DNA of 64,000 bases from Pollenia angustigena. Lineage: Eukaryota; Arthropoda; Insecta; Diptera; Polleniidae. The position numbers and the translations under genes were made by a program. The notes beneath the pieces were generated by a model. That model was given only the letters and a program-made list of their open reading frames with translations, made no database searches and had not been told where the DNA came from. Location: the NCBI GenBank assembly GCA_930367215.1, contig OV884056.1:230135127-230199126 (forward strand), in the 5' to 3' direction. Shown here in pieces: positions 35,341 to 46,697 of this stretch (position 1 is the stretch's first letter; the number at the start of each line of letters is the position of its first letter).

Positions 35341-36522
35341 AATATACATTATGACCCATTCCGAAAATCATTGTACACTAGAGCGTACCAGTATTTTGGT
35401 TTCGAACAAATTGTTTTTGTTTTTTTTTTCGTTGTATCTTAAGCATTTATAGTCCGATCTTAAAGTATGATATATCAATGAAAAGTCACAATTAAAAATG
35501 GGGCGAGAAAAAGTTTTAACACTATAAAACAATAAAAAATGCAAAATACAACGAATAATAATAATAATATTTTGTTCTTGTTTAATTATTTTGCTTTTAA
35601 CAATTTGATAAAATATACGAATGTTTTCAAAGCTCGTTTGCCAACAACAAACATTAAAGTCGCACTTTACATTATTTGTTATAGCCGACGGTTATATTTT
35701 CGTCGCCGTCGTTGGAAAATTTTCAATTTTAGTAAATTATGGTCGCCATCAACGATATGTGTGACTGGCATTCTGAACGTCTGCAATATCGCATCGGCTT
35801 CAAGTGCAATGTTAAGATATTTATAACGTAACAACATAATCCCTTTTGATAGATTTGACATGAGATACAGACACACTTATTTCTCACTTTTCGAGAAACG
35901 ATGGAATATTTTGTTTCACGTCCTTTCGATGCGAGAAGTTCTCACTATAGTTACAGAACATGTGACAATAAAAAATAATATGGAAAATGGAGAGCATTTT
36001 GTTGATATTTGTATGGGAATATCAATTCGCATTTAGTGGTTACATCAAAGTACACATTTTATTACAGATTATTATATATTTTAATGTATCTAGCACTTTT
36101 AAAAATTGTAATTACCTTAAGTTATACTATGAAAAGAATTAAGTTATGAACTGCGCTTAATATTTTTAAAAAATCGCAAGACTCAGATGTAAAACTACTG
36201 AAAGTGCGCCACTCTATATTCTACATACAAAAAATGCTTAAACAAATGAAATAATTACAAAATTAACCTTCTCTTCCACATATTTTTCCTCTCAGAAATA
36301 TTTTAAAGATTTAACCTTAAAGGTTGACAGAGCACATAAAAACTCAATCGATTTTTTCCTTTTACGTTCGAGCTGTTTATGGCACGTAAATTGCCAACAA
36401 ACTTTAATCATTTAATTTATTGCAAAACAGAATAGCATTTCAACACTAGACCAATCCAGACACAAGCCAGCATTGATATATGGATATCTTGCTTATCCAT
36501 ATCTTCAATTTAAACTACATTC

Positions 36523-37691
36523 TAGGGTTTCTGATTTGCCGAAACCAGATATTTCATTTCCGGCAGTTCCCTGGAAATTTTTCTGAAAAACTTGTTAATG
36601 AAATATAATATGACTAGATGACCCGTGCGAATATTTCGCACCGTTAGTTGTCATTTTTGTAACATAAAATGAAAATAATTAATAGAAATTTTAGTAACTT
36701 CAATACATTTTAAAATATAATTTTTATCAATGAAAATGATGAATAAAACTGACTTTGTAATAAACGGCATTATAGTAAATAGCGGTATTGCCAGAATGGA
36801 TTTTAATACATACTATATTATGTAGAACTGCATTACTATTAAGCGACCCTGTATTACCACGTTTGAACAGTATTATCATGCAGTTCTATTGCAGTTCTAT
36901 ATAAAATATAATTGTTATCAATGAAAATATTAATTTTTCAATTTCTAATTATTTTTCGTCATTAGTGTTAGAAATAAGCTTTAAAATAAGATATCATTCA
37001 TTAAATTTGATGCGGTGGTATGGGAGATATTTGCTACCGACATATAATAATAATATATATGACATTTAATCAATTTTTAAAAATCATTCAAAGCAACGAA
37101 ATAAGTTTAATCAGATATCCACCTAAATCGTTTGAATTATTAAGAATTTAGTCAAACGCATTAGACATTAGAGTCAAAAGCAATTTTGTTTCAAAAAACG
37201 TTTCATCGCTGCTTAATCTCTACACCGTCTTACAAAAGATTAAAAACCAAATTGTGAAGCTAATCAATCACTCAGCACATTAGGAAAATTAACATTTCAT
37301 TTTAACTATCATAGATTTTTGATTCTCTCCCCAAAATTAGAAGTTTTCTTTCTTAGCTTAGGGTTCATAAACTGTACAAATGTAAACATGTTTTGATAAA
37401 GAAACAAAAAGATCCTTAAATCGCGCTATGATGCTTACTCATTTGCTCCGGCCGAAGAACTTTATATTCATGCATTTCAATCGGCATAGACAACTGCCAG
37501 TAAGTATCATTTACAGCCAATGCCACCAAGTTCAGCTTTAACTAACTATCAGTTATAATTGTCAAAAACGTTGCAGTTGGCCGTTAGCGTTGGTTAAAAT
37601 CTCCTGAAATTTCACGTCTAAAAGTTTCCGGAAAAACACTATATCGGAAAAAAACTATTCCGGGGAACTGTTTTCCCTTATAAAAACCCTA
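36523..37691. mobile_element. Possible hAT-like element with TAGGGTTT ends
   Basis: TAGGGTTTCTGATTTGCCG at the left and TAGGGTTTTTATAAGGG (reversed) at the right. Both are followed by TTCC-GG motifs (TTTCCGGCAGTTCC and GAACTGTTTTCCC). There is no exact 8-bp duplication and no transposase. Confidence 0.4.
36613..37045 (+). repeat. Dispersed repeat, copy 1 (copy 2 at 50062)
   Basis: It starts ACTAGATGACCCGTGCGAAT and shares over 200 bp with 50062-50275. This includes TTTCGCNCCGTTAGTTGTCA and GATGCGGTGGTATGGGAGA. Relative to copy 2 it carries an extra segment of about 200 bp, flanked by a direct repeat (AAAATATAATT-TTATCAATG at 36711 and 36903). Confidence 0.7.
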
Positions 37692-37694
37692 CTG

Positions 37695-37728
<34 letters not shown>
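37695..37728. repeat. (CA)n(TA)n microsatellite
   Basis: A run of CA dinucleotides passing into TA dinucleotides, 34 bp. Confidence 0.95.
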
Positions 37729-38927
37729 GGTAAATTGGGCAAGGTAGAAATAATGAATGTTTGCAATTGTATATGATTGGATATTTGTGTGTGCGTGTGT
37801 TAAATCTTAATTTCTCTTTCTCAATTTACCTTAATTCTTACCACTTTTGTTTATCTGTTCGTTTGCATTCGTGTGGTGTTTCGAAAGTGTGTGTGTATGT
37901 ATGTATACGGCTATTAATTAAAGTTTTATTGAGCTAATTAACAAAATACTCCACTCATTGCCATAATAATTGTGGCGTGAGCCAAAGACAATGACGAGTA
38001 ATGGATGCCAATATAACTGGCTATCATTAAGGTTAATTATTGAAACGTATAATTTAAAAATAAAATTTTGAGTGGGTGCTTAAGTTAGTGATAAGCAGAT
38101 AAATAGAAATAATAACAATTGAAGAGATGAATTTATTGCAACCATTTAAGTGGAAATGAAACAGTTGCTTAGTTTGTTTTAAAAGAAAATGAAACCAATA
38201 TAGTTTTTCAAATTTGTTCTTACTACTTTTATTTCTTAAATGACAAAAACTTTCAATAATTAACCGTATTTATTTATGAAAATTCCTTTTTCCCCCAAGA
38301 GCATAAATTTAAGTTCAATGAAAGCGCTCTATTAAGTAAATAATTTATTAGTGTTGACCATGCCAACATGTTACTACTGGCAACAAATACAGGTTAAATA
38401 AATTTAACTTATCAATCAAGTAAATAAAAATTGCGTGAGTTATTCAGGTTAAATTAATCCTTTCTCTTTTAGTCCTTCACCCAAATACTGAGTAGAATAA
38501 ACTTTTTATTGTAGTTAATTTATGGGAACGAAAATAAATGTTTATTAATACTTTCAACTGCTGGAAGCTGATTTAGCAATGAGTTCACCACTCGATTGCG
38601 TGTGTATTTTGCTAATTATTAATTTATTTTAAGCAATTTATAAATATGCAAAAAGTTGCTGCTTTACAAATCTCAATATTTTATTCAGATAAGCTGTTTA
38701 TTTAAAAAACAAAAAGAGTTTTGGGCTGTGAGTTCCCGGGACATTTTTTTTTTAAATTAATCCCGGGAAATTTTTGGGAGTTTCAAATTAAATTTTTTAA
38801 AATTTTAATTTGTTAGCATCGTTGAAATCAAAAACGAGCAATAAAAATATATTCTTTACTAAAATTACTAAAAACTACCTACAAATCGAACAAATTTTCC
38901 TACGCCAATAAATCAATGGTAATTTTA

Positions 38928-39907
38928 GGTGGCATGTCATAACGTCCAGTGTCATAGTGTCCATGGACGTTATGACACTCCAAAAAGTGTCACAGTGTCC
39001 ATGGACCTAATGACACTTTTGAATATGTCATAATGTCCGTGGGCATTATGACACTTTGCAAATGGACATTATGACATTTTCAAAAGTGTCACAGTGTCCA
39101 TAATTACAAAAGAAGTTAAATACAAAAAAAGAGCTACATACGCGCAGAGAAAGGTTGGCGGTGACAATGATTTCGTTAAATTAAACATAATATGGTTAAC
39201 ATTTTTTTAAAAATGGTATTGCTGCTTTTTCTCTGGGTGTATATATTAAATATATAACGAAAACACTTTTGGGCGCAAGGATTTTCTCCTCTATGGTATA
39301 ACAAATACCAGCTTCGCTAACTAAAGCTTCTCTGCACAGCCGGCCTTCGGCCGGGCGCAAGAATTCTCTCCTCTATGGTATAACAAACACCGGCTTCGCT
39401 AACTAAAGCGTCTTGGCATAGCCGGTCTTCGGCCGTGCGCAAGGATTTTCTCCGCTATGGTATAACAAATACCGGCTTCGCTAACTAAAGCTCCTCTGCA
39501 CAGCCGCCCTTAGGCCGGGCGCAATGATTATAACGAAAACCGGCTTCGCTAACTAAAGCTTCTCTGCGTAGTCGGCCTTCGTTCGGCAACAAGGCAGGTT
39601 TTAGAAGCTTTACTTAGCGAAGCCGGTGTTTGTTATACCAAAGAGGAGAAAATCCTTGCGCCCGGCCGAAGGCCGGCTGTGCAGAGAAGCTTTAATTAGC
39701 GAAGCCGGTATTTGTTATACCATAAAGTGAAGTTGTGGACATTATTACACTTTGCAAAGTGTCATACCGCCCGCGGACGCTATGACATTTCTCTGATGGA
39801 CATTTTGACACTATTAAAAGTATCACAGTGCCCATGGACACTTGACACTTTTAATAGCGTCATAACGTCCATGGACACTATGACACTGGACGTTATGACA
39901 TGCCACC
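38928..39907. mobile_element. 980-bp foldback element with perfect 49-bp termini and 8-bp target duplication
   Basis: GGTGGCATGTCATAACGTCC begins a 49-bp terminus (38928-38976) that is exactly inverted at 39859-39907. An identical TAATTTTA flanks both ends (38920-38927 and 39908-39915). The outer parts are built of variants of GTGTCATAGTGTCCATGGAC and its inverse. The centre holds four 82-bp tandem units and then an inverted copy. There is no transposase. The 8-bp duplication points to hAT- or P-type mobilisation in trans. Confidence 0.92.
39273..39725. repeat. 82-bp tandem units with a CCGGCCTTCGGCCGG hairpin, plus inverted copies
   Basis: GCGCAAGGATT-type starts occur at 39273, 39355, 39437 and 39519, exactly 82 bp apart. 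Each unit has a TATGGTATAACAAA block, a GGCTTCGCTAACTAAAGC block and a GGCCTTCGGCC stem-loop. From about 39598 to 39725 the same units appear inverted. This part is much more GC-rich than its surroundings. Confidence 0.9.
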
Positions 39908-40009
39908 TAATTTTAATTGCTGATGAAATGCTTCTTGAGTAGAAAATGAAAATGTACACGATACACCATCACCAACACCAGATTGTGTACCATCTACTAT
40001 ATTTATAGA

Positions 40010-40170
40010 ACACCTTGAAAACGCTATATCAAATTTTAAACAAATTAAAACAAAAACAATACAAAAGCCTGAAAATATCTTAAACAAAGAATTAGGCGTC
40101 TATGAAGTCACGGGTAACAGGCCAACAAATTTGTGATAGCACGTTTTCGGTAGCAGGCAATATATATTAT
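40010..40170 (+). pseudogene. hAT transposase C-terminal remnant
   Basis: The + strand reads IEHLENAISNFKQIKTKTIQ and on to LNKELGVYEVTGNRPTNL. A stop follows, then STFSVAGN, which corresponds to the conserved hAT dimerisation-domain motif (ERxFSxAGN/Y type). The stretch between the two blocks, usually about 20-30 residues, is missing. Only this tail remains. Confidence 0.65.
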
Positions 40171-40867
40171 ATAAATAATAACTTCTAAATTTTTTGGACT
40201 GTTGTATATGTGTATATTCTATTGTCTTGAACCCATTTAATGAAATCATTGTTTTATTCAAAGAATCCCGGAACTCCCGGGAATAAATTTTTTTTTTTTG
40301 TTTCATTTCCAGGGAATGGAAAAAGTCCGGGAAATTAGAAAGCCTACTCTTTGTGAAAACTGTCTCAAACCTGAAGTTGGCAGATCTCCCAAGAACGCAG
40401 CTGACTAAGTTGTATCTTGTTCCACAGATATCAGGGTTAAATAGACCAGACCCAAGTTTTTGGTAAGGTTACCGAGATAAAGTGGAGGACTGACTTTTTC
40501 CCGTAACATATAGAGATGATGGTGCACAGTTTAAGCTAGTTATGCACCAATGAACGTACACAGTGGTGTTTGTTAACGCATTTGGGTCTTCTCGTTATTT
40601 ATATAACCTTGAGGTTTAATCAAAAAGTTTTTACGTTTACATAAAATATTTCTTAGAATTTTACAAAAAACTTGAAAATATTTACAAACAACATAGAGCT
40701 TCGTAAAGTTTTATGATTTATGCGCAATTATCTTCAAAAAATGGGTTGAATTAGGAGCAAAAAAAAAATAAAAATTTTAGTTTAATTAAAGATTTTAATC
40801 ACAATAATATACAAATATTTTTTCCCATTCCATTCCATTAACCTATAGTTACCGCGCTTAAATAGAG

Positions 40868-41893
40868 CTACACAGAAAAAATTATTGCCGAATTATTTTC
40901 AAACAAACGCTTGTTTGAAAATTTTTTTGATTTCTACAAATTTTTTTACTGATTCAATCAATATTTTTGTTTGATTTTTATTTAACCAACAAAAATGTGG
41001 ACAACTCATCAAAAATTTAATAAACGCGCTATTTGAAGTTTTCATAATTTTGTATGAAATATTTAACGCTCTTTGATGTTGTCGTCTTTTTGCATTTTTT
41101 TATTTGATCGTAAGCAACACTTCTTTATGATAAATATAAGAACTACAACAAAAAACACATGCAGTCTATTTTTGGACGCTTTAAAAAAGTACAGCAATAA
41201 GAAAAATGATAAAATAGCGTGACGAGGTTTGTAGTAAAAAAACAACAAAAACAATAGCAGTTAAAAAAAAAAAACGTTTCATTTTTTTAAACAACAGAAA
41301 AAACACATTATAAGAAACAAAATAAATTTTTGGTTGGTTTTAAAGTTGGTAAAAAAAAACAAAATCCCGTATTCAATTTTTTCAAACAGTTTGTTTAAAT
41401 ACATCAAATACAAAAATAGAATGATGGCGAAAAAAATATCGAGTCGGTCTGCCGCCGTTTTGCTTACATTTCTTCTTCATTAGCAAAGGAAAGGATAAAG
41501 CAACAGTGAGTGATGAAGAAAAACACTGTGATTATAAATATGACTCCTTAAAAAATTATTCCAACAAAAAAATGTGTCTCAAAGCCAGCCGGCCGCCTGC
41601 TCTGCTTCATCTTCGCCAACAGTGCTTGCTTGTGTGCGCGTCATTGCTTGTGCCAAAACTTTTTTGTTTGATTCAGCAAAATTATTTGTTTAAAATTTAT
41701 ATGAATTTCAGTAAACATTTTGTTTGATTCTGTAAAATTATTTGTTTGAAAAAATCGGCGTTTTTTTCAGTAAACAAAATGCAAATAAATTGTTTGAATA
41801 TGCGAATGTGTTTGTAGGACCGATTTCAGATAAAATATTGTTTGATTCTACAAATTTTTTGTTTGAATTGGAAAAATAATTTTTTCTGTGTAG
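40868..41893. mobile_element. 1.03-kb element with perfect 19-bp CTACACAGAAAAAATTATT ends
   Basis: CTACACAGAAAAAATTATT at 40868-40886 is exactly inverted at 41875-41893. Both subterminal regions are rich in TTGTTTGAA/TTCAAACAA motifs. No transposase frame is visible. Related CACAGA-type ends occur at about 16450 and 52792. Confidence 0.8.
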
Positions 41894-42449
41894 AATTTTA
41901 TGTCTAATAGGAAACATCTGTAGTTGGCAAAATGTTTACACTTTAACAACCGTATTCAAAACGAAAATGTGTATACTCCGCTCATCGAGTGAGCAACTTA
42001 AATGATAATTAAGCTTAATGATCATTTATGGCCTGTTCGTCGATTTCGAACGAAGACTTCGTTCGCTTAACTTACATTTTAGACAAAAACAAATTATAAA
42101 ATATTGCTTTTTTTCTTACATGTAAGTTATGAGAACGAAGTCTTCGTTCGAAATAGACAAACAGGGGTTTAATCATTAGTTTATCTAAAACGCTTTTAAA
42201 TCGCCCGATTAAAAAAAAATTTGTAAATCTCTGTTTTAGTTAAATTCAATTGACAGACATAGCAAATTGACAGCAGTTAATTAGGAGTTAACAAGTCTAT
42301 GATCATTCGATAATCATAGTTTATTAAAAAGTGTTTTGAATAAGAAATCCTTTATCAGGGGACATGCAGTAAATTTTTACACTTTTAGTTCTATTTTTTA
42401 CTATTTAAAAAAATTAATTAAAAATATTTTTTTTCTTACCATCTTTCAG

Positions 42450-42582
42450 TATAACATCAAGAAGAAAGAAGAGGTAGTAGAAATGCAGCCCCAAGAGGAA
42501 CCTAATCCTTTGATGAGAAAAAAGAAAACACCTGAAGAATTGGCTGCCGAAGCTGAACAGGAAGAGTTGGACGATTTTACAA
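42450..42582 (+). CDS. cpx: Complexin, internal exon (end of central helix and linker)
   Basis: The exon follows TTTCAG and encodes YNIKKKEEVVEM (end of the central helix), then QPQEEPNPLMRKKKTPEELA and AEAEQEELDDFT. It ends one base into the next codon before GTAAGT. Length 133 bp. It joins in frame with 30324-30490 (RDK|YNIKKK), reconstructing the conserved helix junction. It is the regular linker of fly complexins before the C-terminal amphipathic region, which tunes membrane binding. Fly complexins have alternative last exons, one ending in a farnesylation motif; neither form is found downstream here. The reading frame is intact. If the exon were read through its donor, it would continue into AT-rich intron and stop after about 25 codons. 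Confidence 0.97.
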
Positions 42583-43129
42583 GTAAGTACTATATTCTTC
42601 AGATATTTGCTCTTTTTTGTATTTTTCTTTTCAGAACACAAAAAATTCACAAATTAACTTCTATCTTTTTTTTAAATAACTAACTTAACTAACTTTTAAC
42701 TAACATCCAACAACTATCAACTAACATTTCTTTTTGTCTTTAAAAAGATTTTCTCAAAAAAAAAATTATAAATAAATCTAAAACTACGTTTTTTATTATT
42801 ATTTTTTAACAAAAATATTTGGCACTTATATTTTATATATTTTCATATAAAAAAATTACAGAAGCCACAGAATGTTGCTTTTTTTATAATTTAAATATTT
42901 ATTTAGTATATGGAAATGAAATGTAGTTTTGATGTCTAGTATTTATTTTGAAACCATAAAAGCTGAATGTGAGTGTGTGTATAGAAATTAACAAAATGAA
43001 ACAAACAAATGATTTAATATTCAACACTTACTCTATAAAGCAAATTAAAAAAATAAAAATAAAATAAACTAAAAAACTAAAACACCAGCTATATTTCTAA
43101 CAAATAATACTAAATGAGCTCTTCTAAAA

Positions 43130-43262
43130 CTACTTCTTACTACTGCTGATATTTGCATTTCTTGTCAAACTTTAACTATTACTTCTACTATTTATACAAC
43201 TAATACTTCCTCTTCTACTACTACTACTATTTTTTACTAATACTACTACTACTACTTCTGTA
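43130..43262. repeat. Imperfect (CTA)n-rich simple sequence
   Basis: Clusters of ACTACTACT and TTCTACTA triplets over about 130 bp, followed by a pure T tract of about 24 bases at 43334-43357. Confidence 0.7.
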
Positions 43263-44551
43263 TCTACGTTTATCTACTATATTTTTTTTATAAACAGTTT
43301 TAATATAATACAAATAATATTTGAAACGGTCAATTTTTTTTTTTTTTTTTTTTTTTTGTTTAATTTAATACTTAAACTTAAACGTTGTAGGTTTTTCCAA
43401 TGTTGGCCTCTCTATACTTTCAATGAAGTTGGTGCATTTATTTCAATATTGAAATCTTACAATGTTTTCTAATAAGTATTATTAATATATTTTTTTTTTC
43501 TAAATATGTTTTATTTAAATAAAAATACGTCGTAATTATGCAACGGATTTATGATAATAACATTTTATATAAATATCTGAAAAAATTTTGTGTGGTTGAA
43601 TGGAAATCCGAAAATATCTAAATTGATTCTTGCATTATTATAATTTGCAGATTCTTAGGATTTTGCTTAGAGACTCAAAAGAAAAAAGTAAAGTTCAATA
43701 TTCTTTTGGCCCGGGCGCTCTCATGACAAATTCCTTATTCTGGTAGCAAATTTGTATGTGCGTTAGCCGAAATAATACGTCGATTTCGCAGATTTTGAAT
43801 GCTAATGCTTTTAAGGTCAATTTTATCAACCTGGCTTTGTTTGTATGGACCCTGTCGTACCAAAACATTTAATTCAGAAAAACATTGTATAAGGGTTTAA
43901 TTTGAGACGGATTTGATTTTTTTAAATATTTAACACAATTAAGGCTTGGAAAATACCTCTAACAAACTTGGTACTTCTAGCTAATATGATATGGGGTCTT
44001 TGGGAAAACCCTTTAACATGCGCACAGATAAACGGGCATCTTTTAACTTCGCTCCTAATAAGAAACAAGAATATATCTACAATATAGGAACTTAGTTCAT
44101 TATTGTAGTAATTGCAAAGGGAAAAACAAAACCTGTGGAAATTCTTTCAAAGTAACTTCGATTAAAAAAAAATACAGTTGCTAAATGATCAATTTCTCGT
44201 CTCTATTAATTTTTAAGGTTTAAAACGTCGTTTTCTTTACAAGTTTGTTAACACAACTTTGAACTCTTTCTCTATATCTTCAAAAGTAGTAAGTTTCTGG
44301 CAAAAAGATTTACTTTATCTCGCAATTTGTGCCACAAAATAACCAATGGCGTATAAAACGATTGTTGTTTCTTTCTTTCTTCTTTGCTGTGTTACTAAAT
44401 ATTCTCCAAATAAGCCTTAAACAAAATTTTTTTTAAATCTCTTTATCCACATTGAGGATGTCAAAAGTAACCAGTTCGAAATAAAATGCCCTTTTTTCCT
44501 GCCATATTTGACTATGGTATCCCTTGCCAGTTTAAGGTTTTATAATATACC

Positions 44552-45013
44552 CTGCCAGCCTTTGGAAAATTGTTTTTCAAAAATCATCGGTATGAGTCTT
44601 TTTTGTGTGCTTTTGGTGATTAAAAACTGATTAATCACTTGCACGCCTAAAATCGACACAAAAATGACTCGCGCTTATGATTTAAAAGTGTTTGATTTAA
44701 AATTCAATAACAAAAACTACTAAAAAAAGAGTCGAAAATAACTCTAAACTAATAAAAACTGAATCATATACGACTCTTCAAGAACAGTCGCAGGTATAGT
44801 ACCATTTGCTTCCTACAAAAGTATCATTTATGATCATAAAATGAGCGCATATTCAGGTATTTTAGTCGCAGTCGCAGGTATAGTACCATTTGCTTCCTAC
44901 AAAAGTATCATTTATGATCATAAAATGAGCGCATATTCTGGTATTTTAATCGCGCTGAAGAGTCAAAAAGAACTCGAGTATGATTAAAAATTTCAAAAAA
45001 TACTGGCTGGGTA
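44552..45013. mobile_element. MITE-like element with TACCC...CCAGCC ends
   Basis: The left end TACCCTGCCAGCCTTTGGAA and the right end (reversed) TTTACCCAGCCAGTATTTTT are imperfect inverted repeats, and a second inverted pair AATCATA..CGAC/GACTCTTCA lies inside. The interior has an 84-bp tandem duplication. No coding frame. Confidence 0.5.
44787..44954 (+). repeat. 84-bp tandem duplication
   Basis: GTCGCAGGTATAGTACCATT starts at 44787 and again at 44871. The two 84-bp copies differ at only a few bases near their ends, so the duplication is recent. Confidence 0.93.
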
Positions 45014-45528
45014 AAATCTTTGAGAGAGCAACAAAAAATATAGGAACTACCTTATAATGCAAATGAACTATATACTGAGAGAAATATCAGTATTCAAGAT
45101 GTATTTTAAATTAAAATGAGTATTTTCAACACCACGCTTTGAGTAAACACTAATATACACAAGCGACGTACATGATTGTTTGTACCATGCATTTGCCTCT
45201 TTCTTAGAAGCTAGTGATATCTGACCTTTACTGCAAAACAGCTTAGCAAAAGGATACAGGGATAGCCAGGCCGCAATTGGCTTAAGATAAGGGCAAAAAT
45301 AAATTTCTAACTCATATTGAGGCAACCGGCTTCATGGGAACAGATAGAAGTTTGATCAGCGACAATTTCTAAAAGATTTGCCAGTTTTAAGAAAAAAAAA
45401 GCCGAGCTATTGGCTGCACCTTAATCCCCCAAAAGGGCAATCTGATAATTAGGTTCTTCTCAGAATAAAAATGAACAATAACTGAGAGAGCATTGCAGTA
45501 CCACAAAAATGAATATGGCGGAATACTT

Positions 45529-45901
45529 CCCTGCATAAAATAGGACCAGTCCAATCACGCGTGTAAAGAGTAGTCCACAAGGGACCAGGACTAGTCGAAA
45601 ACTAACCCAAACGTATGGAAAAAACCTGGTCTATTTCACATTACGATGTCCTAGGAGAGGACCATATAACCCATCTTTGGACCACTAAGGAGAAGTTTTA
45701 AAACTACTCAATGGTGTACACAAGAGGATTAGTTTTGAAGTCGTTTAAAAACGAAAGCATGTCGTTAAAAAACGAAGGCATGTCTCTCACTACAAACACT
45801 TTTTAACAATGACATGGTACATGCTTGCATTACATCGGACCAGTCCATGGAGTAGTCCATTTTATCAAAATGGATCAGGTTGTCCAATTTTATTTGCAGG
45901 G
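45529..45901. mobile_element. 373-bp MITE with CCCTGC-type ends, copy 2
   Basis: CCCTGCATAAAATAGGACCA at the left and CCCTGCAAATAAAATTGGAC (reversed) at the right. The interior matches 33835-34199 in inverse orientation. Confidence 0.75.
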
Positions 45902-46325
45902 CTTTGATAAGCTAATTGGTATTGAATTAGTCGATCACTTTGGGATTTAAACTTCGTTCACAATAGACAGCAACATTTTTACTGGTGTTCATAATAGAGC
46001 AACATTTTTTTCGTGACCACACACAATTTAAATAAAGAAACTGTTTGCAAATTTTGCCCAGAACAAAATTACGTATTTACTATTATTTGTTGGAACATTT
46101 TGTTAAAATTTTCATTCAAAACTAAATAAAGTCATTATTAACGTCATAAACAATTTCATACAAATTGCTGTTGACTCAACTTTTTAAAAAAAACTTCAGT
46201 TACATTTTTGTTACAAAAATAAAAGGAAAATATATGAAATACTTTGGGAACAAATGAGAATAAAAAACAAAATTGTTGCTCTCGTTGTGAACAATTTCTT
46301 CTAGAAGCTTTTGTCTAAAAGCAGA

Positions 46326-46697
46326 GTTAGTCTTAACTTTCTGTTCTGTTACGAATCAGCTGATTCGTTTTTGTTATTAAAAAACCTGTGAAATTGATTA
46401 TTTTTTCTGTTCTGTTGCGGTTCAGTTTGCTAAAATCAAAAACTTGTTAAGGAATTGTAAGTGACAGCAAAATAAATAATAAAAAATACATATTTATATT
46501 GAAATAAACTGATTTGTGATTTTAAGAATTGATAAAATTTAATTTCTTCAAATTTAAGTGCATTAAAGTTATTGAATTAAAACAATGGATGGTGCAAACT
46601 AATATATTTTTCAAAAATTGCTGGGTAGTTGCTACAGAAAAAGTAACTATTACAATTTCGTAACAGAACAGAACAGAAACAGAAAGTAAAGACTAAC
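46326..46697. mobile_element. 372-bp MITE with GTTAGTCTT...CTGTTCTGTTACGAA ends
   Basis: The left end GTTAGTCTTAACTTTCTG matches the reversed right end GTTAGTCTTTACTTTCTG, and both continue into TTCTGTTACGAA. The right arm has an extra TTCTG-type repeat. Noncoding. Confidence 0.75.

Larger units (their letters stand above)
38722..40345 (+). mobile_element. Degraded hAT transposon carrying a nested foldback
   Basis: The left end has GGGCTGTGAGTTCCCGGGA. The right end, reversed, has GGCTTTCTAATTTCCCGGA, an imperfect terminal repeat. Subterminal CCCGGGA motifs are clustered at both ends. A + strand hAT transposase tail is at 40010-40170. The 980-bp foldback at 38928-39907 split it later. No intact 8-bp duplication was identified at the outer ends. 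Confidence 0.6.
30491..42449 (+). other. 11,959-bp cpx intron packed with mobile elements
   Basis: Bounded by GTAAGT at 30491 and TTTCAG at 42444-42449. The phase (0 at the donor) is compatible with the next exon starting at a Tyr codon. It contains the repeats and elements listed separately between 30.9 and 41.9 kb. No other gene is supported inside it. Confidence 0.93.

Noticed and set aside
39273..39725. CRISPR array (regular 82-bp units)
   Set aside because: The host is a eukaryote, the units are contiguous tandem copies without variable spacers, and they lie inside a transposon with terminal repeats and target duplication.
42583..42660. Continuation of the cpx coding frame past 42582
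   Set aside because: A consensus GTAAGT donor is present at 42583, and the frame beyond becomes AT-rich and loses similarity to complexin.
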